This document shows, one piece after another, positions 1 to 13,500 of a DNA stretch of 64,000 bases. Within the stretch, counting starts at the first letter, position 1, and each line of letters begins with the position of its first letter. The notes beneath the pieces are model-generated. The model was not told the DNA's origin. It worked only from the letters and a program-made list of their open reading frames with translations, and searched no databases. Both the position numbers and the translations under genes were made by a program. The DNA comes from Trileptium ribeirensis (taxonomy: Eukaryota > Nematoda > Enoplea > Enoplida > Thoracostomopsidae): contig JASANE010003794.1 in the NCBI GenBank assembly GCA_030248225.1, positions 46,733 to 110,732 of the forward strand. The letters run 5' to 3'.

Positions 1-1115
1 GGCGCAACTCATAACTTTGGTCTTTTTTCACTGACAAATAAACCAGATCTACTTGCCGTCGTGTATAGGCGATCCAGCATATTTTGCAGTCGTACCTCTG
101 ATCCTTCTATTAACGCGATGTCATCCGTAAATGTCAGATCGCTAATCAGTGTGTCATTTTTTATGTCTACTCGATCTGCAGCATTCAGAGATGTATTTAG
201 TACTCAGCTAATCACAATGTTAATTAGTATAGGGGATGCGATAGCACGTTGCCTCACACCAATTCTCACATCAAATGCCGTGGAACGTTGTCCGTAAACA
301 CGTAATGCACAGGCCGTCGTGCGATAAATTGCACGCATCACGTTAACAATTTTTGGTGGTACGCCATTGCTTTCTATGATCATCCACATTGATTCCCTAT
401 GGACCGAATCGAATTCTGCCGAAAAGTCAACAAAACAGGCCACAAAAGGTTTTCTGTACTCATACCTTCTGTCAATCAACTGACGTAAGCTGTAAATCTT
501 AATACGATTTACCACCACCATTTCAAGGATTTTAATGCTATATTGAGCAAACTTATTCCACGGTAGTTTGAGCAGTCCTGTCGGTCACCTTTTTTGTGTA
601 ACGGTAATATGATTGCGCATTCCCACCCTTCGGAGATTTTGTCTTCGTACCAACATCGCGTGAGTATCTTTCTCATCAAGCCCAATGCGTCTGCACCGCA
701 TGCTTTCCAAAACTCAGAGGGTATTTCATCTACACCCGGAGCTTTATTGTCTTTCACCTGTTTAATAGCTGAAGTAATTTCATTTGCCGATGGCGGATTA
801 CTGCTAAAATCCACGATAACATTCTGGTGTAACTCACTGACTGCTGTCTGGTTTTGTGGCAGTTGCCGATCCAATAGCATGCTAAAATGTTCCGCCCATC
901 GAGCAATTTTTACATCCTTGTCAGGTATACTTGCACCGTCCTTATCTTTGATGGATTTTGATTGCCTTCCATTGCAACATCTACCTATTTTTAGCATCTG
1001 GAAGAGTTTCCATGAATCTCCAGCTGCCGAAGCTTGCTCTAATTCCTCAGCAAACTGGTTCCAGTGCTTTTCGATGTCGTTTCTAAGAGCAGTGCGTACT
1101 TCTCGCCGAAAGATC
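1..1115 (-). pseudogene. RTE-like LINE reverse transcriptase fragment, disrupted
   Basis: Minus strand, read from about 1115 down to 1. It begins 'RREVRTALRNDIEKHWNQF' and continues 'DNKAPGVDEIPSEFWKACG', 'EGWECAIILPLHKKGDRQD', 'NYRGISLLNIALK', then after a frame change 'YSLRQLIDRRYEYRKPF', motif A 'ACFVDFSAEFDSVHRE', motif B region 'GVRQRAIASPILIN' and finally 'DLTFTDDIALIEG' (motif C). About 30 residues between 'NYRGISLL' and 'LRQLI' are missing, and stops lie near 204, so it is inactive. The 5' end abuts another repeat at about 1116. It resembles RTE-type elements abundant in flatworms (from memory). Confidence 0.85.
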
Positions 1116-1430
1116 ACCAAGAATTGTCTATATAGGTTTTCTTCTAGGCTGAATACGATGGTTTGGTTATCTAGAGGCGAGCACAAATAATTGATGCATT
1201 GTTAGTTATTGTCGATGTCTTTGCGGTCGACGAGGTTTTAGGATTTTTAATGTGTCTACGGTCGACGATGGTTTAGGATTTTCAATGGGTTCAGCATCAA
1301 TAAATTTTACGATGGTATAAATATCGAACACAGCCAGTTACAGGTGATTAAACGAAATGATAACTTGAAATTGCAACGACACTCGCTCCTTTTCACTCTG
1401 ATTTGCGAGATACTGGTATAGCAATTGCCG
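1116..1430 (+). repeat. Dispersed repeat interrupted by the RTE-like fragment
   Basis: CACCAAGAATTGTCTATATAGG, GGCTGAATACGATGGTTTGG and TTATCTAGAGGCGAGCAC match the unit at 26727-26800. The copy ends near CTGATTTGCGAGATACTGG, close to the family's 3' end. Confidence 0.6.
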
Positions 1431-1496
1431 TTTAAGCAGCATTGCGAAATAGATTAATAAATTTTAAAGCATATTTTATACCAGATTTTTATTTAG

Positions 1497-1560
1497 GAAA
1501 AGTATGAAAGTTTGAAGGCCGAATTAGACGAGTTGGAACCGGACCGCGATATTTTGGATA
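1497..1560 (+). CDS. PRKCSH: PRKCSH exon: coiled coil, first exon in window
   Basis: Acceptor TTTATTTAG and donor GTACGT flank a 64-nt exon encoding [21 protein letters not shown]. It starts in phase 0 and leaves one base (A). The charged heptad-like sequence matches the coiled coil that follows the LDLa repeats in glucosidase II beta. It joins in frame to 8422, where the family pattern '[13 protein letters not shown]' continues. No earlier exon is visible at 1-1496, which is occupied by a retroelement. Confidence 0.8.
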
Positions 1561-4500
1561 GTACGTTTTACCATAGTTCTCATTTGAACGGCAAGTTGTC
1601 GGTAAAAATTCACACTAGTGGTGTAATACTAGTTAAATAGTGATGATAGTTTCTTCGATATTTTATTGATAGCTCGTGTCCGTTTGTCTACGTTAGGAAC
1701 ATTCACCTATGTTGTTTTGTCAAGTCATTTCACAACCTTAAAACCAATGACCGCGCAAAAAACATAAATTTTCCATTATGCACGCAGTTGCGATTTACGG
1801 TACACTAGCATATAGGTCCTGTTTACAGTCATTGTTTCAGGAATTAGCATCGTAATTTACTCATTGCGTTCACTTGAAAATGTTTCATAATAGCTTTTCT
1901 TGATCGCTCACTTTTCGTACTATCATTATGTGTTAAACATAAATGGGATTTTAACGCAATTATTAACCATTTATAGAAGAGTAACAGTAGTTATACACAT
2001 GTAGTTTACCCTATACGACGAAGTGATCGTTTTTCGACTTACCCTCCAAACTTGAGGGAATCGCCTATCTCACCAAGGTTTCCAGCTGTGAGCTCGCCAG
2101 TAACCAACGAGATTAAAGCAGTAATATAAGCCATTAGCCCTCTTGCTCAAATTTGATTAGATAGGGTAAACTATGTGGTGAGTATTAGCTAGTGCCGTGC
2201 ACTTGTACTACAATTTTTTCATGGACTCTAACGATCAAAATGGATCCGTATACACAAATATCGTTATACACTAGGTCAGTTGATGAACGCTTGCAAACGT
2301 ACGAAATGACAAGTATGCGATATGACATATTACGTTAGTACATGACGGCTGGCCCCTGTTCGCGTTCGCTAACCTGTGAATTCCAGTGGCAAAATTATTA
2401 ACGCTAATTTTTGCATGATTCATTTAGTGATTTAGACGAAAGAAGAAACATCGTGTACTTACTTGAAGTGGACTCGCCTATTGTATAATTCCTATGGTTG
2501 TCTTAATCATGTAGCTGAACGATTTTTGTACTCAAGTTTATCCATGTGGTCGTGGATAATCAATTTCATACAATCATAATATAAGTATCTTAATAATTAT
2601 GCCGTCTCCATAATTGCGAAAACTGTTAATATGTCTTATAGTATTACACAACCGATACATGGTTTTTTAAGAGATTAAAATCAATGTTCAATATTAATAT
2701 ATATCTTAAATTAGAGAGTGGCAAAGCCAGTTGAATTTAAGTAGATTGGTGCATGTTCTGTGGCGTGGGCATGGGATTAATTGTACTAGTTAAGTTTTTG
2801 TCCCTCGAATTTCGATGTAGTATCCAGTATGAAAAAAACGAAACTATAATAATAATATTCAGAACGTAGTGGAGATTGTGTGTTGTATGGGTGAAAGCTT
2901 TTAAATTTCGTCTGTGTGTGTGATCCGCCATAACCGGAGAACGGCTGAACCTATTTTCATGATGTTGGTACCGGCATAGTCGATTTACTGTGTAAATGCC
3001 CGAGAGTTTTTTGATTTGAGGCCTGGTTCCATGTGTCAAAATGCGGGTTTTTACTCCATTTTAGTACCCTTCACGGAATCAAGGTTATTTTTATCTTAAC
3101 TTTCGATTTTTCTCTGGTTGCTTTTATTTGATAGTAAAATGATACATGCGCATGCCTCTTTTTATGTTTTTCGATTAAGGCTCCGGTTCTGGACTTTGGG
3201 GTTTGATGTATGGCATCACCAAGGTTCTGGGTCAGAAGAAAAAAGGAGGGTTTCCTCACCTCATTTTAGTTTCCTTCACGGAAGGAAGGTTATTTTTATC
3301 TTAATTTTAAAATTTTTTATCTGATTGGTTTTGTTTTATGGTAAAAAGATAAATGCAGATGCCCTTTTTTTCGATTAAGACTCTGGTTCTGGAGTTATGG
3401 GGTTTAAGGTATGGTACCCCCAAGGTTCGGGGACAGAGGGAAAATGTATGTTTTATGCTTCATTGTGGTATCCCTCACGGAAGAAAAAAAATATTTTTAT
3501 CTTAATTTTCGAGTTTTTTGTCTGTTTGGTTTTACTTCATAGTAAAATGGTGAATGCCGATACCTCTTTTTTGTTTTTCGATTAAAGCTCCGGTTTTGAG
3601 GTATGGCACCCTCGTTGTTCATCGATCCAAAATTCGAAAATTTGTTTTGACGTCCTGGGCGGCTGACAAGTTTTACTTGATAGTTTTCGGGTATGGGAAA
3701 CTCAGAAACTCATTGCCGGTGTTGATTTTGCTCTACGAACCATGGTTCCATGGGTACAGGGGTATGGCACTGTCCCGAAATTATATGACCCGGACGGAAA
3801 TAAAGCCAAAGTTCCAAAACTATCGCTCACCCGATGATGGAGATGATGAAGGTACGTCAGTATCCCTCAGCGACGTATAGACCCTGAACGCGATTTGGTT
3901 GTATCCCACTAGTCACGACGTCCGAGTTGTTGTGTCGAATCCCCAACGAACCGCACGCGTCTAGGTTACTCGGATAAGTGACAACCTGTTAGTTAGAGAC
4001 GTAAGAACAATAAATAATTATCCGTAGCGATTGAGCAAGGATTAAGAATGTCTCGCCAATGATATGTCGGACAGGTTTCCGAACCAGTGACGTCTACTGA
4101 TGATTCCCGATACAAACTGTCTATATTATATAGCTATTATGGCAGTGATCTTGATGGTGTTTCGACGATGATTGTCGTTGATATTATCATTCTATGTATA
4201 TATGTAAAACTGCGTGAAATCAAACCCAACAAACAGCACCGTGTCTAATCGTAACATAACTATTCCTCCTCTCCGCGTCGTTCATCTCTACTACGTTATG
4301 TATTAAGACAGTGTCAGCAAGAGTAAAGAAATCTCCGCCACCCTTATAGTTACAACTCGAATACACACTATAACTGGTTGTATTTAGCTGAAAACAATTG
4401 GTGACAGGAGTGGATCACGAATTCTCCCTGATTAAAGCCAACATGACTTGATTGATAGTCTGTCAGGAGATATGTTGCATCTCGTTGTTCACAAAACGAC

Positions 4501-7500
4501 GACAGGCTCACCCATGGTTCATCGACCCGAAATTCCTAATTTTATTGTGACGTTCTGTAAGACTGATAACTTGCACTTCGGTGGTTTTCTCGCATGGGAA
4601 ACTTATTGCCGGTGTTAGTTTTGTTCCAACTTGTGCGGTATTGTGTGACATCCACATAGAGCAAATTGGCGCTGATTAGCTGTGCACGCAAAAGGCGTCT
4701 GTGTACCTATGATTTACTACGTTCTGCAATCTCGATAGAGTTACTAGTCAATATTGTATTTTCAGCTGTTAAATTAAAATTAACACCTTTAATGCACATA
4801 AATTACCACTAGTATACAGAAGGGAAATGTGGGTTTTATACTTCAATGTGTTATCCTTCACGGAAGCAAAATTATTTTTATCTTAATTTTCAAATTTTTT
4901 GTCTGGCTGATTTTATTTCATATTAAAATGATGAATGCCGATGCCTCTTTTTTGTTTTTCGGTTAAAGCTCCGGTTCATGGGGGTTTGTGGTATGACACC
5001 CTCGTGGTTCCTCGATCCAAAATTCGAAACTTAGTTCTGACGACCTGGGCGGCTGAAAAGTTTCATGTGGGGGTTTTCGGGCATGGGAAATTCGTTGCTT
5101 GTGTTGTTTTTGCTTTGTGACCCATGATTTCATGGGTATGGGGGTATGGCGCCACCATGGTTCAGGTAAGAGGTCAAAATGATGGTGTTTTACCCTATTT
5201 TAGTACCCTTAACGGAAGTATGGCTATTTTATCCTAATTTTTGAATTTTTCTTCGTTAGTTTTATTTCATAGTAAAATGATATATAAATGCCGATACCTC
5301 GTTTTTGGTTTTTCGATTAAGGCTCCGATTATGCGGTTTGAGCTATGGCACCCTCATAGTTATTCGACCCATAATTGGAAAATTTGTTCTGACATCCTGG
5401 GCGGCTGAAAAGTTTTGCTTGGGTTTTTTCTGCATGGCAAACTCATTGCGGTGTTGATTTTGCTCTGCGATCCATGGTTCTATGAGTACGAGTGTATGTC
5501 GCCGCCAGGGTTCATCGATCCAAAATTCTTAATTTTACTGTTACGTTCTGTTACGTTGCTGATAACTTAGAGTTGGGGGTTATGGGGCATGGGAAACTTA
5601 TTGCCGGTGTTAGTTTTGTTCTAACTTGTACGGTATTCTGTGATATCCACATATAGCATATCGACGTATTAGAGCTCATTGGCTGCGTATGGAAAAGGCG
5701 TAGGTGTACCTATGCTTCACTACGTTCTGCAATCTCGAATGAGTTACTAGTTTTTATGCCAACCGGGGATGTTTTTACTGGGTGAGGAGCAAAAGTTCTG
5801 GCCACGGGGCGCTGAACCACGTAATGACCAAAATTGTGCTGGAGGCACCCGTTTTTGTCACGGGCACTTGGATATACCAGTAAACCCCACAACTCCTCCA
5901 ATTAGGTGACCTGAGCTAGATATTTACAACTGTACTCAGTCACTAAATACTCACATTTGACATTCCTCTGATTGTTATAAGTCCTTCAATTGAGGACCCC
6001 CAGATGAAGTAGAGAATCCGCCAATTGATACTTTTAGTTGGGAGTAGCAAGAAGTTTGGTGGTTTGGCAAAGCCAGATTTAATGATTTTCTTGTTCATTC
6101 TTTTATAAAGACAAAATATTCATTATGTCAGCAAATCTATTAGTGTAATTTTTTGCAATCATTGCTCGTTTAAGGATTAAGTTACTCGGATAAGTGACAG
6201 TTTAGGTTACTCGGATAAGTGACAACCTGTTAGTTAGAGGCGTAGGAACAATAAATAATTATCCGTAGCGATTGAGCAAGGATTAAGAATGTCTCGCCAA
6301 TGATATGTCGGACAGGTTTCCGAACCAGTGACGTCTACTGATGATTCCCGATACAAACTGTCTATATTATATAGCTATTATGGCAGTGATGTTGATGGTG
6401 TTTCGACGATGATTGTCGTTGATATTATCATTCTATGTATATATGTAAAACTGCGTGAAATCAAACCCAACAAACAGCACCGTGTCTAATCGTAACATAA
6501 CTATTCCTCCTCTCCGCGTCGTTCATCTCTACTACGTTATGTATTAAGACAGTGTCAGCAAGAGTAAAGAAATCTCCGCCACCCTTATAGTTACAACTCG
6601 AATACACACTATAACTGGTTGTATTTAGCTGAAAACAATTGGTGACAGGAGTGGATCACGAATTCTCCCTGATTAAAGCCAACATGACTTGATTGATAGT
6701 CTGTCAGGAGATATGTTGCATCTCGTTGTTCACAAAACGACGACAGGCTCCCCCATGGTTCATCGACCCGAAATTCCTAATTTTATTGTGACGTTCTGTA
6801 AGACTGATAACTTGCACTTCGGTGGTTTTCTCGCATGGGAAACTTATTGCCGGTGTTAGTTTTGTTCCAACTTGTGCGGTATTGTGTGACATCCACATAG
6901 AGCAAATTGGCGCTGATTAGCTGTGCACGCAAAAGGCGTCTGTGTACCTATGATTTACTACGTTCTGCAATCTCGATAGAGTTACTAGTCAATATTGTAT
7001 TTTCAGCTGTTAAATTAAAATTAACACCTTTAATGCACATAAATTACCACTAGTATACAGAAGGGAAATGTGGGTTTTATACTTCAATGTGTTATCCTTC
7101 ACGGAAGCAAAATTATTTTTATCTTAATTTTCAAATTTTTTGTCTGGCTGATTTTATTTCATATTAAAATGATGAATGCCGATGCCTCTTTTTTGTTTTT
7201 CGGTTAAAGCTCCGGTTCATGGGGGTTTGTGGTATGACACCCTCGTGGTTCCTCGATCCAAAATTCGAAACTTAGTTCTGACGACCTGGGCGGCTGAAAA
7301 GTTTCATGTGGGGGTTTTCGGGCATGGGAAATTCGTTGCTTGTGTTGTTTTTGCTTTGTGACCCATAATTTCATGGGTATGGGGGTATGGCGCCACCATG
7401 GTTCAGGTAAGAGGTCAAAATGATGGTGTTTTACCCTATTTTAGTACCCTTAACGGAAGTATGGCTATTTTATCCTAATTTTTGAATTTTTCTTCGTTAG

Positions 7501-10500
7501 TTTTATTTCATAGTAAAATGATATATAAATGCCGATACCTCGTTTTTGGTTTTTCGATTAAGGCTCCGATTATGCGGTTTGAGCTATGGCACCCTCATAG
7601 TTATTCGACCCATAATTGGAAAATTTGTTCTGACATCCTGGGCGGCTGAAAAGTTTTGCTTGGGTTTTTTGTGCATGGCAAACTCATTGCTGGTGTTGAT
7701 TTTGCTCTGCGATCCATGGTTCTATAAGTACGAGTGTATGTCGCCGCCAGGGTTCATCGATCCAAAATTCCTAATTTTACTGTTACGTTCTGTTACGTTG
7801 CTGATAACTTAGAGTTGGGGGTTATGGGGCATGGGAAACTTATTGCCGGTGTTAGTTTTGTTCTAACTTGTACGGTATTCTGTGATATCCACATATAGCA
7901 TATCGACGTATTAGAGCTCATTGGCTGCGTATGGAAAAGGCGTAGGTGTACCTATGCTTCACTACGTTCTGCAATCTCGAATGAGTTACTAGTTTTTATG
8001 CCAACCGGGGATGTTTTTACTGGGTGAGGAGCAAAAGTTCTGGCCACGGGGCGCTGAACCACGTAAAGACCAAAATTGTGCTGGAGGCACCCGTTTTTGT
8101 CACGGGCACTTGGATATACCAGTAAACCCCACAACTCCTCCAATTAGGTGACCTGAGCTAGATATTTACAACTGTACTCAGTCACTAAATACTCACATTT
8201 GACATTCCTCTGATTGTTATAAGTCCTTCAATTGAGGACCCCCAGATGAAGTAGAGAATCCGCCAATTGATACTTTTAGTTGGGAGTAGCAAGAAGTTTG
8301 GTGGTTTGGCAAAGCCAGATTTAATGATTTTCTTGTTCATTCTTGTATAAAGACAAAATATTCATTATGTCAGTAAATCTATTAGTGTAATTTTTTGCAA
8401 TCATTGCTCGTTTGATTATAGTTGCAAAACAAGACGCTGAAAAACTAGAAAAGGAAGCGAAGGATAAGCATTCAGAGGCATGGAAAGGTAAGTACCTGGC
8501 ACTAGCATGCTTATTATGGTGAAATGAGATTACGAGCATAGCCGAACCAATGTTGTTGTAGAGTATTGTCGGTAATGCAACGGTAAATGTTCCGCTACAT
8601 TTTATGAAAATTCTGTGGCAAGTGTCAGTTTTTTCAGCAAATTTGTTGAGACTTTTCATTATCGTATGGACAAAACTTCAAGATTAAAACCATAGTTTCG
8701 TTGTTTATTGATTAAAAATTCATTCCAGTGGCTTCTCCATGGGACCAAAATTTCAGCTGGAACCCGCCAGCTGCAGCCTGGGCGCAAACGGGAATGCCTG
8801 GGCAGAATTTTCCCCGCAGCCCTTCCCATCAAGGTTAGCCGGGGAAAACAACAGGTAGACTTATAATTCCATTTTGTAGTGTTTCTCACTTTGCAACGTC
8901 GGTGTTTGTTATGGATATTTACAGAAAATGTGTACTTCAGCAATCATGTGTCGTTTTGCTCAGGAATTTATCACGAATGATCAAAATAATTGCAGCAGTA
9001 TTAAGTTTTGTTATAACCATTTTTGGTTAAAACAACTATTTTGATATCACCTCAAAAGGCATTGGCCTGGGGTCCTGAGGCGGAAGGTTTGGTGGAGAGA
9101 GACCCTCGAAACCCCGGGGGCTTACCTCCCTTTGTGGTGAGGCTAATCCCAGATAGTAGGTCTTGTGAACAATAAATCTAACTTTTGTAAAGATGCACGT
9201 TCATCAAGTATGAATAGCTGAATTGATGCTATTTTAGATTTTATTAATTTTTGTTAACTTAAATTAACTTATTTGGTTATACGCCACCTCACTGTTTTTT
9301 ATAGCTACCAGTATTGCATAATAAAAAAAGTACTAGCTCATTTTAGCATTAGTGACCATATTTTTGAAGTATTAGGTCATGATATTTTAGCAGAGAAAGA
9401 ACGAGTTCGTTTGGAGAAAGAAGCCAAACGCGCTGGACAAGCATTTGATCAACTCGATACTGACAAAAACGGAATGTAAGCAAAATATTAGCCCTGTGGA
9501 AATTAGCTTTGGGTAAACGAGCTGTCAACATAAAAAGTGTTTGGGGCAACTTAACTTATGGACGCCTCATGTCACACTAGAAGGAACATTAGGCTCTGAA
9601 TAGTGCCCCTCCCCTCAAACAAGTTATCTACGGCACACCACAGGTCGGTTGATATGCTGAACAGTAGATACTGAAGAAAAGAAAGCATTTTAACTGGAAT
9701 AATATAAAATCTATATTAGGTTAATGTTAACAGGGAGGGTGTTAGTTTACTCGCTCGACTAAACTTTTTCGGGGGGTATTTTCTTAGCACATGGCATAAA
9801 ATAATAAGTGCAGTTGGCGATTTCACAGTAACTAAAGTGCAATAAGCGGTTTGACAGGTCTAAGGTTATCTAACTGGCAACTGAAGCTTTAGTTTTTAGT
9901 CAGATAATTTGTTATATTTTAAACTGTACTTGTATGGAGTCAAAAATTTGTATTGTAAATTCATTGATCTATTGGCCTTTGCAGACCAGATTGTGGATAA
10001 CTGTAAAAACAAATTGGCATTTGTGCTGAAAATTCGGTGATTGGTTCCCGTAAAAGTCCTGTGATATTGCGTAATTTTCTTTAGGCCATGGAAAACTAGT
10101 CATTCACCATATTCGCCAGAAATATCGCTTTTTGATCAAGCCTCGAGAGAGTGACACTGTCGGGATTTCCAAAATAATAAAATTACGATTACTTATATAT
10201 ATAATTAATTTATTACGATTATTACGTTATTATATAAATTTTATTGCGAACTTATTTTAATCGAGATATATATATATATAAACTGACATTATATATATAA
10301 ACTGCTGGAAATCGTAACAAATGTTGTAATTATCGACCGATAAGTCTAACATGCAGCGTCAGCAAGGTATTAGAATCGATTGTGAAGGACAGACTGGCTA
10401 CGTTTTTTGCTGACAACCACTTGCTGTATGACTCTCAACGTGGTTTCCGTGCTCGAAGATCCACCACCACCCAGCCATTGGAGTTTATAAATTTTGCTAC

Positions 10501-13500
10501 ACGCTGTCTGGAGCAAGGTGACTTGCTAGACGTTGTTAATGTAGATTTCCACAAGGCATTTGATAAAGTGAACATAGCAGCACTAATCCATAAGCTACTT
10601 GACTGGTCGACGACAAACTGTGTCAATAAATGGTTCGTCCTCGCAATGGACATATGTAACTAGTGGAGTTTCGCAGGGCTCAGTCCTGGGACCGCTGCTA
10701 TTTATATTGTTTTGTAAATGAAATAGACGAGCACGTATTATGTGCGGTGTTCAAGTTTGCCGATGACTTGCGATTAGCTCGAAGAGTACTACGATACAAC
10801 CCAGATGTTGACTCTGAAGCGATGCAGCTTGACTTAGACGGTTTTTCGAACTTCTGTGCTGAGTGGTGTGTTACAATAAATGAGCTTAAAAGTCACGTAA
10901 TGCATTGCGGGGCAGGCAATCCGTGTGCGATGTACAGCTTGGTGAATAATGTGTTGGACGTTGTCGAGTCACAGAAAGACCTTGGTGTTGTAGTGACAAA
11001 GAACTTAAAGTCTTCAGAGCATTGTGCTACTGTCTCGGCGAAGGCAATAAAAGTAGTGTTCCTCTTACGGCGTACAATTCGTCACTGGTCCAAGTTCGTT
11101 TGGTTGCAGCTCTTCTTCTCTTTAGTTAGGCCACATGTTGAATATGCAGTAAACGTATGGTGCCCTTACTATGACAGGGACATTTTGTGATTGAAAAAGT
11201 CCAGCGCCTGGCAACCAAGCTCATTCCGACGATTCGACATCTTTCATATAGGGAGCGTCTGAACTTTCTCGGTATTCAGTCGCTAGCAACCCGAAGGCTT
11301 CGAAATGATACTCTTCTGGTATTCAAGATAATTCGTGGGGATGTAGCGTTGCACATCTCGAAGTATTTTGCACCTGGTTTCCCCTGCACTCGAGGGCATA
11401 ACTTTAAGCTGGAACCAATCGACGCTCTTCGCCTAGACTGTCGTAGACACTTTTTTCCTCACCGTGTAGTTCGAGCTTGGAACGCGCTTCCAACCGAGGT
11501 CGTAAATGCAACTTCGTTGTCACTGTTCAAAAAGAAGGTTCACGAATCCGGGTTCCTCAATGCTTACGAATATTAATATGTTTTCAACTCAACATTACGC
11601 CTTGCTCCAATGCGAGGCGAACTCCTCTTCGCATGGCAAATCAACGCAGATCCAGGAATAAAGCTCTCTCACACACGTACCATCCTGGGGGAAGAAATGG
11701 TACGTCAAACTGACTTCTTTCAATTCACCTATTATGCTTAGAGGTCCATTTATTTAATTATTCTGATGTTGTGGACGAAAGATAAATTTACGAACTTCTC
11801 AGAAAAGTTGTTTGTATACCTCTGATATTAGTACAAAAATGTTCGCCGGTGTCAACCCCAACCTAGCTATTATTAGCCTGGTTGTTTTTGCAAATAATGC
11901 TCGGGTCTTTTTGCCATGTTTAAATCCCTGTAGTTAGGTGAAGCATTATTAACAATGAAAATATGAAACTACAATTTTATACACTAAAAGATCATAAGAT
12001 TTCGCAATAGTACATTTTGTAGTGGCGTGCCCTTCTGTGATACGTACATACGTTTATTATGAATGTTAGCCAGAATGGAAAATCTCAGTCATGCACGTTG
12101 TTTCTCTTAGTAGTGCGTCGGATTAGCTTTACGATGGGTTGATAGACGTTTGTGTTTTTTTATAGCAAGGCTGTTAATGCGAAAATGATTAAACAGCTGT
12201 GTTTACATGCGCGAGGCGTGTTCACACGCTCAAACTATTTGTTCAAATTTTGATCAAAATTTGAAAACAGCTTTTTGCATTGTGATATGTTCGAACGTGT
12301 GAACACTGTTTAAACTTTTCGAGGATATTCCTTTAACCAATCATCGACGAGTTGTGTTACTTGAAAAAGTTTGAGCTCAAATTTTGAAACATCGCAGTTT
12401 CCTTTAAAGATCGTTGTCAAATTCTGAGCTCAAAATTTTAGCAAAAAGTTTGACGAGTGCACTCAGCTCTAGCAATACATATACAGCTGCAAAGGCAAAT
12501 ATGTTAGTTGCTATTTGTTTTTCCCAGAATTTCAAAAGAAGAACTGATGCAACGATTGGAGTTTGACAAAGATGGTGATGGTGTTGTTTCCGAAGATGAG
12601 GCCGAGGTATTTTCTCCGGTTGTTTTGATACAGCGATCAAAGTGTTGGTATCACTAAACTTTATTAAACCAGATTTGACAGTTTTGGCATATTATATAGT
12701 TAGTACTGCAGTAAATACGATAGAGTACCATATATAACAGCACGATGGGGACCCAACTACAATTAATGACATATACAGACAAACTGAATCACAAAAACGT
12801 GAGTTGGAAAATTATTTGGTAAAAAAAGTTTAAGAGGGAGCCAAAATGTAGGTGGTCGGCGCGAAGGGTTTATTGGGTCGCTTATTCCCCTCAAAAACGC
12901 AGTGGGCGTTGGCTTTCTGTATTGTTATATTTTAGAATGGTGCCAATATTTACTTGGCGGCGTGTTGGGAGAGCTCGAAAATACTGCCCCCTATCCCTCT
13001 GTGGAGAGACCAGGTTCAGTGAGTACCTTATAGTCTGTCGGCAGCGATGCGTTTAGGAATCGCACGAATCGGTTAACCAGTTCAAAACATAAGCGATAAT
13101 TTGTACAGGAGCTGCAGAGTCTTGGCTAATGTGCGTCCAGTGCATGTTGAGCGTTGATTGCTGTACCTTAAGCCAATAATATCTTCACGTATTGTGAAGA
13201 TGCATGTGACAACAGATTTGACTAGAATGTCTTCGCCGCTGGATTTATAGCAATATTCTGGATAGAGATGAAGACAACAGAATACGTACAGCACATAAGT
13301 TATACACATGCAGTGTGAACACATGAGCTGCGCAAAAACCACGAGTTGCTAAATTTTAAATGGTGATGAATACAACAAATTTTTTTAGCAAAGTAGGTAT
13401 CTTGAACACTTTATTCCCTATCTTAGCTATTGTTAAGATAATAATTGAGTTTACAGACCTCTGTGCTAGTGCTGAAACCAGGTAGCAGAATGATCTATCT

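Noticed and set aside
594..1190. 198-codon plus-strand open frame
   Set aside because: Antisense shadow of the RTE-like reverse transcriptase on the minus strand.
4935..7361. Identical small frames at 4935-5120 and 7176-7361
   Set aside because: Both lie in the internal units of the repeat family and are identical only because of the 2.2-kb duplication.
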